Origin: Aquilaria yunnanensis
Taxonomy: Eukaryota; Streptophyta; Magnoliopsida; Malvales; Thymelaeaceae
Assembly (NCBI GenBank): GCA_039654915.1
Contig: CM077594.1
Span: 16,739,001-16,803,000 of the forward strand
Direction: 5' to 3'
Length of the DNA: 64,000 nt
Part shown: piece after piece, positions 10,380 to 23,771 of the stretch
Layout: each line of letters starts with the position of its first letter
Numbering within the stretch: position 1 is the first letter of the stretch
Position numbers and translations under genes: made by a program
The notes under the pieces: model-generated
Database searches by the model: none
Told to the model about the DNA's origin: nothing
The model's input: the letters and a program-made list of their open reading frames with translations, nothing else

Positions 10380-13110
10380 TGGCCCTGCATTCGTAATGTA
10401 GCAAGACCTTAATCACAATTGCAAATACAAACCTCAACTGCATTTGGTGATAACTTTGGTTGTTTATATGAAATAACTCATTTTTTTTGTGCTGAAAGCT
10501 GACTTGGCTGCAATGGTTGAAACCAGAACAACTAGAACTTTCTTAGCAATGATGGAGAGTATTGGAAAATTTTTGCTTTTTACTTTCTACCATTCCAAAA
10601 TGTCGGTCACATTATTCTCCCAAATTAAGTTAAGGTATGTGTCCACTTTATTGATACCAAAGGTTGTAGACTAGGGTTGTTTAAGAAGTTGTTCAACTAG
10701 ATTGAATGTTGATGGGGCCAACAATGATGAATAGTCGATAGTAAAGGAAATAGTATTCCCTACCTTATCCTTATGCCGGTCTGCATAAATCTTATACAAC
10801 TCATGCAAATGCTCCTTAATAGTGACAGTTATAGCAAAAAAAAAGAAATATGTGACATTTTTAAGAAACTATAATAACCTTTAAGGAGTTGTTGTGTACC
10901 CATGATTCTGACAGTGGAGTCTAATGTAGATGCAAGTAAATATATGGCAGGCATATCAATAAAATACAAAATTCATTTGTCTTTTATGGCCTTGATCGTG
11001 TCTTTTAAAAACTCTTCATCCTTGTAATGTTTAAAAACTCACGCAATGTTGACCAAATACATTAAAACCTTCTTAAACGTGAGATAGAATACATCAGAAC
11101 AAAAAAACAATGGTCTTGTAATAATATCGTAGTACAACAGCTACTTTTAACAATTTATTCCACATTTTTTGTTTCAAAATTGTTTTCTTTTTTTTTTCAC
11201 ATTTATAAAACATGTCATGTGTGGAGCAAATGGAATTACATCCACTAACATCTCATAAGTTAAGTTCCATCTGGTGGGACAATCAAGTTTAAAATGTTTC
11301 AGGGAAAGTACAAAAAAACCACTATAGTTATGACCATAGACCGATTTGGTAACTATAGTTTTGAGTGGTTTTAATTACATCACTGAAGTCATAGTTTGAG
11401 CCCAAATTAGTTATTAATGTTATAGTTTGATGCTAAATCTACCATCAGCCATTAAAAATTTAACAGTAAATGAGGGAAGTTGTTGGTTTTTAAAATTTTG
11501 AGATATTAATGCAACTTTTAACAAACCTTGGGAACTTTATGTAATTTACCATTTTGGTTTATTTTGTGCACCAATCATCGCATCGGTCAACGTCGGATTC
11601 CCCACTAGTGATGGATATGTTGTCGAAGAAGGTAGTGGTGGATGTTACTATTTGCAAATAAAAAAACTGATATGCCATGAAGCAGATGATTAGAAACACA
11701 TTTTATTGGATAAGTAGGTTTGGGTTATCTGCAGTATCAAAATACGGTGACCAATTTGAATATCATTTTTGGAGGTACCAGTGCATATCCAATGAAGGAT
11801 ATAGATGATTGTCACACAAAAAATGAAAACGGTAAATCATACACAATTCCTGAAGTTTGTTAAAAGTTACGTAAGTACTCCAAAATTTCAAAATCAACAA
11901 TTTCTCACATTTATCATTAGGTTTTTAACGGCTGGTGGCAGATTTGGTACCAAACTATAACATTAGTGATCAATTTGAGTATAAACTATAACTTCAGTGA
12001 TGAAATTGGAATCACTGAAAACTATAGTGACCAAATCAGTCCAGACCTATAACTATGATGAGTTTTGGGTACTTTTCCTAAATATTTCCAGCTAAACTCG
12101 ATCCCATTTTCAAGACAATATGCTTTAAAATCTTTGAAAACTTTGTGTCTTGACTTCAAATAATGGATTATCTACTGAATAGGAGTGATTTTAGCATTGA
12201 AAACCTGGAGCCCTTTTTGGACAGACAAGTTTAAAATATGACAGACACATCCACTGTGAAAAAATTCAGTGTCCGTAACAGGTTCTAATGATTCTTTCAA
12301 TGTTTTAACCACGACATCGTTTTTGGATTCATTGTCAAATATTATGTTAAAAACCTTGTCATGACAATAAAACTCTTTAAAAGTTTCAGATATAATTTGA
12401 AAGATGTTCCAACCATTGTGACAAACCTTAATCTATTTAAATGTAATGATACCCTTTTGAACAACTCAACTGTCATCAGTCCAATATTTAGTGACAAAAT
12501 AATAATCTTGTCTTGTTGATAAAGTCCACATATCACTAATGAATGAAACAGAATGATCAAGTGCAGAAAAGTATACTTGCAAGTTTAAGTTACTGGCTTT
12601 ATAAATTTTAAATGCTTCACTCTTAATAGTACTCCTATATGTCTTTTCAAAAGATTGGGTTTAATTGTGACTTAATTCAATTTTTTATGTGCCTATCTTT
12701 AGCTTCTGTAAATGGTTTCTCAGTCAACATCATCCATTCTACCATGCCCGGTCTACAATTTTGCAGGTTAAATCTAAAAATACCTAATACACTGGCATAC
12801 TCCCCAGTTGTATTTGTCCTTTGGTACTAACAGCTATTTCCAAACAAAGATTTGGATGCTTATGTTTCATGTGTCGGTTGATTGTTTCCATGCCAAATTT
12901 CTTCTTATACGCGAGCTTCATTTTGCAACATTTGTATTTTGCATACCTCCTTTCGTTGCCATCACCATCCTTCTCGAAAACTTCGTCGAAATGCTCCCAA
13001 ACCCATGTGGTGAAGCTTGATGATTTATCTTGTGTTTCAACTTCTCATCAGGGTGGGTTGGGAGCCATCTCCTCCACCAAGACTCTCCACCAGAGTAGCC
13101 TCTAGCCCTT
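10380..13110 (-). pseudogene. hAT transposase (BED zinc finger, RICESLEEPER-like) pseudogene
   Basis: Read on the minus strand the pieces come in the expected order. A BED-type zinc finger lies at about 13045-12835 (WVWEHFDEVFE ... YKCCKMKLAYKKKFG ... INRHMKHKHP). The RNase H-like transposase core lies at about 12550-12180 (FISDMWTLSTRQDYY, HNGWNIFQIISETFKEF, CHDKVFNIIFDNESKNDVVV, GCVCHILNLSVQ). The conserved LDCPTRWNLTYEML block lies at about 11285-11240, and the C-terminal hAT dimerisation region at about 10660-10490 (FPILSIIAKKVL, VSTIAAKSAFST). Several in-frame stops and frameshifts, plus the insertion at 11301-12079 just before LDCPTRWN, show it is dead. The insertion must be younger than the element. 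Confidence 0.85.
11301..12079. mobile_element. Mutator-like MITE nested in the hAT transposase
   Basis: The ends are AGGGAAAGTAC (11301-11311) and, inverted, AGGAAAAGTAC (from 12079). The inverted repeats run on for about 250 bp per arm (for example ATAGTTATGACC on the left against ATAGTTATAGGTC on the right arm's reverse complement). It is flanked by a 9-bp duplication with one mismatch, AAATGTTTC (11292-11300) and AAATATTTC (12080-12088). Removing 11301-12088 restores continuity of the transposase homology. The core of about 300 bp has no recognised coding content. Confidence 0.85.
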
Positions 13111-13930
13111 CGAGGTCGTCATAAAAAACTCGATCGTGGAGCCCCAAGTTGCATTGAGCCATGTCAAATTTCTCGTTATCATCGGTTTGTTAAAGGTGGA
13201 CCCTATAACTCACTGGTCGGTAAATGGAACGGAAACAAGGACCTCAAGTTGATGTGGGATGAAGAGCTAGAGGCTTCTCCCTTTCTCTTGGATACCGTTT
13301 ATGAGAGAGTAAATTGAGAAGATGGAAAAAAATTGAAAGTAATTAAGGGAAGATTAAGAAAATGTTAAGAAAATGAGAAAGAATGTATTAGATGATGAAA
13401 AGAGATTATGGAGATTGATGTGAAAAAATGTTGCAAATGGCCTACCTATTTATAGGAGATTTTTTTTTTAGCCAAAAATCTCTCCAAATATAGTTGTTAG
13501 GGGGTAAAAACATAAATTTAAGGCAAAAAAAATATTCTGCAGGTCGTTGGAAGGGTCTGCAGTGTAATTTGCCTATTTTTTTCAAAAAATCTGCTGCTAA
13601 CTGTTGCCTGATTATTGTTGGGACTGGCCCGGCCTTAGACCACTGGTCCCGTGCTTGTGGGCCGAGCTATTTTGACCCCAAATGTGAATTGGGCCGTGTC
13701 GGTTCCTTGCTTTCTAGGGCTTACACACACCCCTCTGAAACACCTTTGAAACACCTTTCAAAGAGGTGGAACTATGGCGGTCCCTTGCTTCCTAGGGTTT
13801 ACACACGCCCCTCCATGACCTGTGCCTTACCTAGGCCCATATTGAACCGGACTTTCCCGTGTCAGATTTAACCCAGGTAATTCCCAAGCTGGACCCAGCC
13901 CAACCAGCCCATTTGAAACACCTTTAAGGG

Positions 13931-16900
13931 CTACCTCCACCCCTCACCTTTACCCATCGGGTCTTACTAACATCGACATCGATTTCTCTTTCCAGCTGTG
14001 TTACTAACCATCCAACCACTGATGCCCCTACCCAAAGATCAAAACTGATGCTAAGTGACTAACCTGAACGAGTAGCATCATGAAGCAAGGGAGAGTTAAA
14101 ATCTGGCTACTACGCAATTGGGCTCGATGACAATTCAGTAAATCTTCAACTATTTTCAATGGACAATTAATCAATAACAGAGAGAAGAAATTGCGAAGAA
14201 ATTTGATTGGTGGCTACGGCTCCAGCGGTAGTGGCAGGGAAAGAGGGTATGGATAAAGCAGCGGTTGTGGTCACTATGAAGGCTGTGTTGGCTTTCAGTG
14301 AGATAATCTTTCTCCATTTAGGCTCTTTCCACAGACAAAGAGCTCAATAGATCTCATCTAACTCTTAGCTCCTTGTCATCGACGGTGAACTTGTTTTAGA
14401 TTAGCCAATTTGGATGAGCTTAAGCAGCTGAACTTTTTCGTCTTTACTGGTCAACAGGATGCTTTCAATAATGCATTACCTCTTATTTTCTCTTATTTAC
14501 ATCTCATGCCACTATTTATACTGCCCCATCTAACGTGACGCGTCCCCCTACTCCAACAGCTGCTTCTGCTTGTGTCTCCGTTCCGGCCACCGCCAACTGA
14601 GATTGGAAAAAGAAACCATAGTCAGATGGAGGCTGAAATTGGCAAAACCCAAAGTCTGAATTGGCTCTCGGCCTCTCCATCCCCTCAGAATCATTGAATC
14701 TGAAGAAGGGATTGAAGACTAGTATGCTCTGTAAGCTTAAGCGCGTTGATTGCGGCTTTTGTCAGGCGGTTGGCGAGTGGCTGATGATTATGAGAGAAAT
14801 GGGTTGTAGGAGAATCCGAATCAGGTGAGTGCAGCAGACAGGTCAGATGGCAAACAGAGGTTGGGGGAGGAGATTACGTTGGGGCAGAGACCCAACTGGC
14901 GGTAATCGGCAATAATACCAAGCTAGTTTGTGCCACTAGTTGGGGCTGAGTGAGTAAAGATGGAAAGTGGAGGGCAGGCCATGTAATTTTGCTTAACTGT
15001 AGGGTGAAGTTCAGAAGAACTACAATCTGAGCCAGTAGAAGAAGTGTATAAATGTCAGTGGACTTAAACCGGATTTATCGCAACCGAACTGTCCATTAAC
15101 CTAAAATGATTTATTTTTATTTTTATATATTTTTTTAAAATTATTATTTTTTTAAAATTAATACTATTTAAATATAATAATTCATTTATTTTAAAATTTT
15201 TATAATATTTTTAATTTTTTATAAATTTTTTTTTTAGTTATTAAAAATAAAAAATCATAAAAATTTAATAACATTATAAAAAATTTATTTTAAATGGATT
15301 ATTATAACTGCATAATAATGACTTTCAAATGAAATTAATTTTTAATAAAAAAAATTTAAAAATAATAATAAAATATTTTAAATTAAGTTGACATAGGTTG
15401 AAATGAATTGAGTCTCTAATCCTTCACTTTTAGTCACTTTTAGCTTTTTTAGTCGGTAAAATCTCTTTTAGCTTTTCCACTTGCTAGCCTCACTTGTTTT
15501 TTTTTTTTTTGGTTTTTTCACACAAAGGATGCTGGGTTCATTTTTTATTATCATTTTCCAGGTTTTCATGGATTGGCTTGGACTTTTAAAAAGTTTGATG
15601 GATATTTGATTAGGTGTTCAGAAAGGTTTTAGTTAATGTTGAGCGTGAGGCGATTTTTTGTGGTAATTGAATTAAATTATGTTTTATGATATCAAATTTT
15701 TACAATAATTCCATTTATTAATGAATTTTTTGTATTTTTATTAACAATAAATGTTGGTTGAAAGTAAAACATAAATGATTTGAAATTGTCTATAAGAATA
15801 ATGCCTATTATGGTGAACGAGAAGACATATTAGAAGTCTAGGGATTTATAAGCACAGTTTTGAAACCTTAAAAAAAGTGAATATGGGCATTTTAGCCAAT
15901 AATATTAACGGTAAGTATAAATATCCCTTAAAGGGGGACTAAAATGTATGTTTGGGTAAATCTCAGGGCATCAATATAATTTTTCCGATATAAATCTACA
16001 CAAAATTTAACAAGACAAGTTTTTTTTTCTCTCTCTTTGCTTTTAATTCAAAAATTAGCCAGCGACAAAATCGGTTTTTAGTGACGTTTTCTTAGTGACA
16101 TTTTTCATTAATGTTGCTAAACACAATTAAAAAATAATTAAAATGACATTTAATATAACCGTCACTTTAACTTGGGATTTTTTTTAACATTTCATGAATC
16201 ATTTGCTAAAATATAATTAAAAGGTGAATTCGTGAAATTTGTGAAATATAAGTAGCTTTCAGCTTCTATTTTTTGTCCAAACTTTTAAATATTTTTCCTA
16301 GATATAAATATTGTTATGTTCAATTCATTCCCATAAATCAAATCAGGTACCATTCGTACAAAATACATACTATTTTTCATTAATGCTGTTAGCTACGGTC
16401 TTTCTTTCCCCATTTCTCTGTTTCTTCTTCCCTCTCCCTTTTCTGTTTATCTCAACCTCTCCGATCTGTCTCTTAATCACTATCCGGTGCCAACCCGTGC
16501 TCTTGGTCACTTAACTCTAAATTCAGGTGCATTTTCACTCTACCTCTTTTCTTTTCCATATTTAATTTTTATGGTTTAGTTTTTGTGTTTTAAGGGTGAG
16601 ATAATTTTCAGGTTTAATGTTTGTTAGATTTTTTTTGTTAGTTAGATTAGTTTTGGGTTGTTAGATGGTATCTCTACAGTATTTTTTCATATTAATAAAA
16701 ACTATTTTTTTTTTAGATTTTTCTGTATTTTTGTTTGTTAGAAATTATTTTTTACATGTTTGTTAGATTTGTTAGATTTTTTCATGTTGATAATTATTGA
16801 CATTTTTATTTACTTAATTACTTATTTTTAGATTAGTTATTTAAATACTTATTAAGAACTAAATTTTTGTGAAACTTAGATATGGATTAGCACCGAGGAG

Positions 16901-17329
16901 GCCATTTACGTGATTTGTTTGGAGGACGTTGCTTTGTCATTTCCTCTTTGGGTTAATGGATGTTGAATATCAAATTCGCTTTGTACATTTTAAATGGATC
17001 ATTACTCATATGATTTGTTATATTCATTGCTGTCATAACAAAAAAAACTAAAAATAGTCAAATTTTATTAAATGTATGAAATATAATTTTATTTTTGATT
17101 TCTTATATTATTATTATTATTATAATAAAATAATTAGAAATTTATATATATAATTAAAATATATAAAAAAAACAAATCCATACATCGTACGGGCAGCAAA
17201 ACTATAATGACTATAAACCTGAGAGTTATATATGAATACATTAGTTGTTATTTGTTAATTGATTTCTTTATTTTTGCTCTTGATAAAAAAAAAAAACCTG
17301 CCATCATGTGTCGGCACATGTTTTATTAT
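13931..17329. other. Intergenic, no supported gene
   Basis: The first kilobase (to about 15010) has mixed composition and no ORF of substance. 15110-15410 is a very AT-rich block with partial self-complementarity. From 16070 there are short GTGACGTTTTC/GTGACATTTTTC repeats like those seen near degraded DNA transposons. The 67-codon frame at 16311-16514 shows no known domain. Confidence 0.45.
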
Positions 17330-17337
17330 TAGGATCG

Positions 17338-17451
17338 AATGGCAGCTCCTTCAATGGCTTTTTAGGCGCTTTCAACAGCGGTTCAAACTTCAAAGGCCTC
17401 TTTGCCTTCTTGTACGGCCTTGCACTGAATTCAGTGGGGTGAGCGAGGTTT
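17338..17451 (+). pseudogene. Short unidentified coding-like fragment
   Basis: One frame reads NGSSFNGFLGAFNSGSNFKG, then LFAFLYGLALNSVG, before a stop. The codon-like composition stands out from the AT-rich surroundings and could be an exon fragment moved here. I do not recognise the family, there is no start codon, and nothing around it supports a gene. Confidence 0.25.
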
Positions 17452-17699
17452 TTTATTTTTTATTTTTATTTTGTGATCCCATAGTTGTTTTGTTGGGATA
17501 TATTTGGTGTTGTCAAAACCAGATGGGATTGGTTGGTTTGACAGGTTTAACCGTAAACACTTGTCCCACCTGTCTGGTTATCGGTTTATTTTGTGCTTAG
17601 TTAAAATGAGTTTTATGGTGCTCGCACGTTATGTCAGTTCAATCCGTATTAATATTAATATAAATTTAAATAGTAATAATCATTGATAAATAAAAATTT

Positions 17700-19300
17700 T
17701 TTTATAAAAATAAGAAAAAAAGGCAAGAATCGAGATAAAAAAAAAAGTAAATGTAAAGTTTTGGGGCAAAAAGAATTAACAAAAGGATTGTAAGTATCGC
17801 GGAATAAATCTTAGTAGTTAAAATTTTCTTTTAGAAGAGAGAAACAATATGAAAATGTTGGTAAAATAAGACAAAACGTGAGATTTCAGTTACAAAAAAT
17901 GAGATTTAATGATTGACACAAAAAAATAGAAATTTTTTTTTTCAAACCAAGAAAACAAATGTAAAGATTTTAGGAATTAAAGACTTAATCATCAACTTAA
18001 TAAAGAAAAAAATAAATGAAAGCATTAACTAAAAAAAATTAGCTCAAACCATATAAAAAAATAGACAACTCTTATATAGTAATTAAAGTTTTTTTTTAAA
18101 TAATAATAATAATAAAAAGCAACAAAAAAGGTTGAATGAAGTTATTATGGTTGATTAGAAAAATAAAAGAATCAAAAAATGGTTTCCAAGATTTTGGTTT
18201 AGCAGACAATAAATAAAAAAGAACAAAAAAATTAGTGGCCAAAAGAACAAACGGAAAAACCCTAGTTATTAAATTTTGGGATTAAAATGATCGACGAACA
18301 GAAATCAAGGATTACACTGGGAAAATGTATAAATTGATGTACTAAAAATGCTTTTGATAAAAAAGAAACGTGAAACAGATTGAAATTGTTAAAAATAATA
18401 TCACAGGCCCTCGAGAAAGTAATTTTTATGTGAAAAAAGGATCAAGTTTAAAAAAAAATCATTCACATAAAAAAAAACACAAAAGCAAAAAAAAAATAAT
18501 GTTCATACACAATGATTTTTATTGTAGATGAACAGTAAAAAACACATACTATTTTAGAATATTGCGAAGTTTTGATGACCACACTTTGTAGTTGGTATTT
18601 TTTTTCCAATAAATTTAACATGAAAATAATTTTTAATAATAAGAAATTAAAAATTTCTCACCAATAAGTTCATATTAATCAATTGAAATTTTGGTTTTTT
18701 TCAATTTTTGACTTTGGCTCTGTTTATATTACATTCTTATCATCAAAATGATTAGTTATGATTGAAATATAATACTGTGAAACAAAACAATGTATGTGTT
18801 CGAAATGATACATATTTCTTATGTTATAAAAAGTAATTTACTAAAATTTTTCATGCTTTATTAACTCAAAATCTAATTTTCAATATCAATGAAAAATTTA
18901 TCTAAAAAAATTCACTTTCAATTTCAACAATAATGGACTAAATTATTTTAGTGAACCATAGACCTTAAAGTATATCATTGGTGCTACAAAACTTAGTCAT
19001 CAATAATAAAAAAAAGACCAAAACATGAATGTATTTAATTTATGTCAATCAATTAATGATTTCACTATTAACTTAATAAAGATAAAAAGAAAAAAAATTG
19101 ACTAAATTCGAATAAACCATAACCATTGTCAAAAGTTGGTAAACTATAATGATTAAGGTTTCATTTCAGAAAACAATAATAAAGAAAGATAACAAAAAAA
19201 AGTTTAAACCAGGCCAAAAAATAGAAAACTTTAGGTATTAAGGGTTTAATTATTTTTTTAATAAAGTTAAAAAATGATTCTGGCATTAATATTGTAGGAT
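17700..19300 (-). repeat. Degenerate dispersed repeat, copy 1 (inverse of 45770-46348)
   Basis: The reverse complement of about 18600-19270 matches the plus strand at about 45770-46345. Examples are TTGTTTCACAGTATTATATT against TTGTTTCACAGTGTTATGTT, and CTTAATACCTAAAGTTTT in both. Words such as ACTTAATCATCAACTTAATA recur at 17985, 18990 and 19220, so the block also contains internal degenerate repeats. The repeat family is unknown, no coding sequence is seen, and the limits are approximate. Confidence 0.6.
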
Positions 19301-20575
19301 AACGTTGCACAATATATATGCAATAAGTTTTTCTAAAATTTTATATATTAATGAATTAGTGGTAAAGCACTTATACATAATAGAAATTGTACACTATTTT
19401 AACTAATCAAAACTCATAATCAAACTCATGTAAAGTGGCTGTGCATTATATAAATTGTGCATATGTTTCAATTCATCAAAACTTTCAATCTAACTTATCT
19501 AACTAAATCTTTGAATAAAATCACATGAAAGAAAAAGATTTTTCTATTTAATATGGTTAATGAAGGCATGTCTTTCATTTTCATTTAAGAATCTATCATT
19601 TTAAATTCAAACAAACCATATTTTATTTTTCTCTAAAAGTTTCCAACAGATTGAAAAAGTTGGGAACTATTACAGCAGAATTATTATATTAATGACCAAA
19701 ACGGGGAATTGGCCATTCTTCCCCCAGAAATTGGACAAATATACTCTCAATTCCTGTATTGATGGTCCTGAAAAGTAGTGGTCCCCAAGTGTTATTATCT
19801 GGCGATCTTACTAGTGTAAAAGAAAAAGATTCTTCAACCTATCTCGCAATAAATTGTGAAAGTTATGAATCATTCTGGTAGACCTGAAATACTCAAGGAC
19901 TAAAATAGAGAATTTACCACAAAACAGGGAAAAGCCAACAAAAAAAAAAAGCAGCGAAAGGGTTACTGTTGATACACAGTAAAATTTAGTATTTAAAAGA
20001 TAGTATAATTGGAAAAATCATTTAAAACTGTTGACCTAGTGAACCATTAAACCAGAAAAAACTGGCTGTCTAAAAACAATGGCTGATTCTTCTGTGCACC
20101 CGGCGCACGCGTAAGCCACCTCCCCAAAGTTATTTCTTATGTACAACTTAGTCCCTAAAATTTAATTTTTGTCTCATTTCTTTGATTCAAGGAATGGTCA
20201 AATTTCCAAAAATTTTCTCCTATTAGTAATTAAATATTATTGTTAGGAAATTTTCATAATATCACCCAAGTTGCGTAGCAATTGTAAGACCTATAGTTGA
20301 TGTGAAATGACAGTAAGATTGTGTAAAACATTGACAGATAAGCTAATAAAGATATTAACACTAATTGATAATTACTAATGGATAAAATTTTTAGAAATTT
20401 AACTAAGTCTGCTTCAAAGAGACAAGAGGAAGAAGAAATTATGGGGAATACAATAATGAAGAACTCACAAACTATATTAATCAAATATGTTGAAAAGAAA
20501 TTAAGAAATTGGAATATTCCTAAAATGGATAAATGGGATGGTTTATAAAAAATGGACTTTTGATTTCAGAATGAC
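19301..20575. other. Intergenic, nothing recognised
   Basis: AT-rich DNA without a supported gene. The 76-codon minus-strand frame at 20254-20484 has no known domain. Confidence 0.5.
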
Positions 20576-20813
20576 AAACACGAAGGAAAAAAAATAAACA
20601 ATGTTTTCTAAAAGAACAAATATGCCCTTCTAAAAGATCAAACATACCTTCTGAAAGAACAAATACCAGAAAACAAAAAAAACAAGAAGTTTACAGAAAC
20701 AAGATTATGTGTAAGAAAAAATAGTGTCTTCTATAAGAACAAACACTTAAATAATAAAAAATAAACATGTAAAAGAAAGAACAAACAATGTCTTTTAAAA
20801 GAACAAACATATC
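20576..20813. repeat. Tandem array of about 186-bp units, left part
   Basis: AAAGAACAAACAT-type words recur every few tens of bases within a larger period of about 186 bp, marked by ACAATGTYTTCTAAAAGA at 20599 and 20786. The same array resumes at 38871 after element A and at 44213 after the solo LTR, so this is one array split twice. Confidence 0.75.
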
Positions 20814-23411
20814 TGTGGCAACGTCGGGTTTTCGGGAGTCGCCACCAATCTGTTTACCTAGGTCGATTGGTCACCTTAAATATTGGTCTGCGAGAGTTCG
20901 GGGGTTCGGGAGTACGGTTACGTTAAAACAACTTTGTTAAAACGCCCAAAAATTGGCACCTTAGTTGATTTTAATTTTGTTTTGCTTTGCTTTTAAATAA
21001 TTCTCAGTTAATTTTCAAAATTAGAAATTTTAACTGGATTAGTCGAAATGTGGATTTTTAAATTAATTAATTTGTATGAAATTTTATACTTCCGAACCAT
21101 GGACTCTGCCGAGTCATTTGGACACGGAAGATTTTTGATTCCGAACCATGGACTCTGCCGAGTCATTTGGACACGGAATTTGGTGAACTTTTAAATAATT
21201 TAATCCATATTGTAAATATGGATTTTTATCTTTTTTTTATTTAATTTATTTAATTAAAAGGGTGATATTTTTTTTTAAACCGCAGATCCTGACGGATCAT
21301 CCGGATATGTAAGTTGATTTAATTTATAGTTAATTATTTAATTCTTATTTTTATGGAATTAATTATTAGTTTAATTACTAATTCGTAATTCTTTTTGTTA
21401 TAGAATTTTTAGATTCATTAATAATCTAAAAATTTTTATTTTCTATATTTTTCTTTCTTTTCTTTCTTTTCCTTCTTATCTTTCTTATCTTATCTTATCT
21501 TTCTTATCTTTATTATCTTTTTCTTATCTTTCTTATCTTTTTCTTATCTTGTTTTAATTTTCTTTTTGTTTTCTTGTTTAATGAAAAATATTTATTATTT
21601 TAGTGGATTTAAAAGTTATATTTTAAATAAATCAGTAAAATATAAAGTCTTAATTTTCATGTATTTTTTTAAACAGGTTTTATTTTTTATTTTTTTATTA
21701 TTTTTACTGGATAAAAATAACTATTAAAATTAATTTTAACTTTTTGCTATCTTTAAAGAATTAAAAACATGTATGTAAAAATAAAAATAATTGGCTTTTT
21801 TTTAAAAATAATTTTTATTAGCCTTAATAATTAATTACAAAATAATCTTCTTTTAATTTTCATTTATTTATTAATTAGTAAAGGGTAAAGGTGAATTAAA
21901 TAAAAAATTATATAAAGAAAAAAAATTAATAATAATAAAGTGGGGCTTTTTGGCCATCCACTTTAAAAATAATAATAAATGTTAGCAAAGTTAATTAAAT
22001 TAATTGTTAAACAACAATAATAAAAAGTTAGTCAAGTTAATTAAATTAATTAATTAACCACAATAATAAAAGTTAGCCAAGTTAATTAAATTAATTAATT
22101 AACAACAGTAAAAAGTTAGCCAAGTTAATTAAATTAATTAATTAACAACAATAATAAAAAGTTAGCCAAATTAATTAAATTAATTAACAACAATAAATAA
22201 AAAGTTAGCCAAATTAATTAAATTAATTAATTAACAACAATAATAAAAAGTTAGCCAAATTAATTAAATTAATTAACAACAATAAATAAAAAGTTAGCCA
22301 AATTAATTAAATTAATTAATTAACAACAATAATAAAAAGCTAGCCAAGTTAATTAAATTAATTAATTAACAACAATAATAAAAGTTAGCCAAGTTAATTA
22401 AATTAATTAATTAACAACAATAATAAAAGTTAATTAATTGTTAACAACAATTATAAAAGTTAGTAATAATGCAAAAATTAAAAGGTTAGTAACAATAATA
22501 GTATTAAAAGTTAGTTGTTAGTAAGTTAATAACAACAATAAAAAAAGGGGTTAGTAATAAACAAATAATAAACAAACAAGTAAAAATTAAAAGGGTTAGT
22601 AATTAATTCTGCAAGAATAAAATACAAAGTTAGTGACCAAAGTGAAAGAAATTGAAAAGATGAAGGATTAAATGAGAGTTGTACCCTTGATTTTAAATTC
22701 TGAATTCTGAGAAATGGAAACAGAGGGCGCGCGAGGGGGGGAGAAGATGGCTTAATCGTCAAAATGAAAAGTTTTGAGATTTTCTGAGGAAAGAAAGGAG
22801 AGCTAGGGACTAAGGCTGTAATTTTTTCTATTTTAAAAACGGAGCTCTAAGCTTTTCTTTCTATTTTTATCTGTGTTCAGCACAAAATTTGGGGGGCTAT
22901 TTATAGAGGAAGTTTAGCTGAACTGTTGATGGATAAATTAATAAAAAATTTCAAACTTATCTCTTAAATTGGTAAAATGACAATTTTAGTCCTTTACGTC
23001 TCTCAGCCTCAGGATAAGTTCCTGAAGCTTCTGATTTTGACAATTTTATCGTTTTCTGTCAATTTGAGCCAAAAACGTCGGCAGGCTCAAAATTTTATGT
23101 GACAAACTACCAAATGCTCCTGGAACTTTTAGAATTTGTCAATTTTTTCCGAAACTTCTCAATTTTGTCATTTTTACCTCAAACTTTTAATTTTTTGTCA
23201 TTTTTTTTCATGAAATTTTATTTTATTTCAAACATACACATATTCACACATATATCATTTTAAATCAAATTTTCACAAAACAAAAATATATTTTAAACTA
23301 ATTAAATTTTTTTTTAATAATAATAGTAATATATATTTTTTTTAAATTAATTTTTTTTAATAAAATTTTTTTCAAAATTTTAAAACACCCGGACGAAATT
23401 AGGTGTCAACA
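20814..23411 (-). repeat. Element A 3' LTR
   Basis: It corresponds base for base, as far as I compared, to 36273-38870 (constant offset 15,459). It contains a doubled CCATGGACTC...GAGTC hairpin module (21097-21176), a CTTT/CTTAT-rich tract (21445-21550), about nine 45-bp AT repeats (about 22000-22440) and a TATA motif CTATAAATAG on the minus strand (22897-22906). A 78-codon minus frame (22526-22762) lies downstream of the TATA; it is probably transcribed leader and has no known domain. Confidence 0.92.
22897..22906 (-). promoter_or_regulatory. TATA box in element A 3' LTR
   Basis: CTATAAATAG on the minus strand. The same decamer is present in the 5' LTR and, on the plus strand, in solo LTR B. 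In this LTR it could drive read-out towards lower coordinates. Confidence 0.6.
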
Positions 23412-23425
23412 GCTGCCCCCCTTTG
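23412..23425 (-). other. Element A polypurine tract
   Basis: On the minus strand CAAAGGGGGGCAGC sits directly against the TGTTGACACC start of the 3' LTR. It would prime plus-strand DNA synthesis. The same sequence occupies the same position in element C (51083-51096). Confidence 0.85.
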
Positions 23426-23516
23426 CATGCTTCATGGGACATGATGTATGCAAAGTCGTTACCAAATTTCGTCCGGCTTAGGTAGGCATTGAGAATGTTC
23501 TCGCCGCCCAAACAGT

Positions 23517-23771
23517 AAGGTTTAAGGAAAGGTCCTTAAAACCTCTAACGATAGGAAAGCTCCTATTGTTGTAAGATGGACTGATTGATTGATTATTTGT
23601 TTGAGGCTAAGGAAAGGTCCTTAGAACCTCTAACGATAGGAAAGCTCCTATCGTTGTAAGATGGACTGATGGATTGATTGTTTGTTTTAGGTTAAGGAAA
23701 TGTCCTTAGAACCTCTAACGATAGGAAAGCTCCTATCGTTGTAAGATGGACTGATTGATTGATTATTTGTT
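23517..23771 (-). repeat. Element A hairpin array 1, about 86-bp units
   Basis: About three units. Each contains AAGGAAAGGTCCTT and ACGATAGG...CCTATCGT, both self-complementary, then a GATTGATT-rich linker. The same unit is expanded to about 17 copies in element C. Confidence 0.85.

Larger units (their letters stand above)
9900..13930 (-). mobile_element. Degenerate hAT-superfamily DNA transposon
   Basis: A broken minus-strand hAT transposase (10380-13110) is bracketed by GC-rich blocks with repeated GGCCTGGGC/CCCGACCCGACC-type motifs at about 9925-10060 and 13610-13920. Plant hAT elements often have such motif-rich subterminal regions, so both ends of the element seem to be present. The exact termini and the 8-bp target duplication were not identified, and both limits are approximate. 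It is interrupted by a later Mutator-like insertion (11301-12079). Confidence 0.65.

Noticed and set aside
13494..13871. 125-codon plus-strand ORF near the hAT right end
   Set aside because: It overlaps the GC-rich subterminal repeat block of the hAT element and its peptide is a translation of GGCCC-type repeats.
20576..20813. The 186-bp tandem repeat as a centromeric satellite
   Set aside because: The period fits, but the whole array is only about 1.6 kb and is degenerate, with short sub-repeats. It is more likely a local minisatellite.
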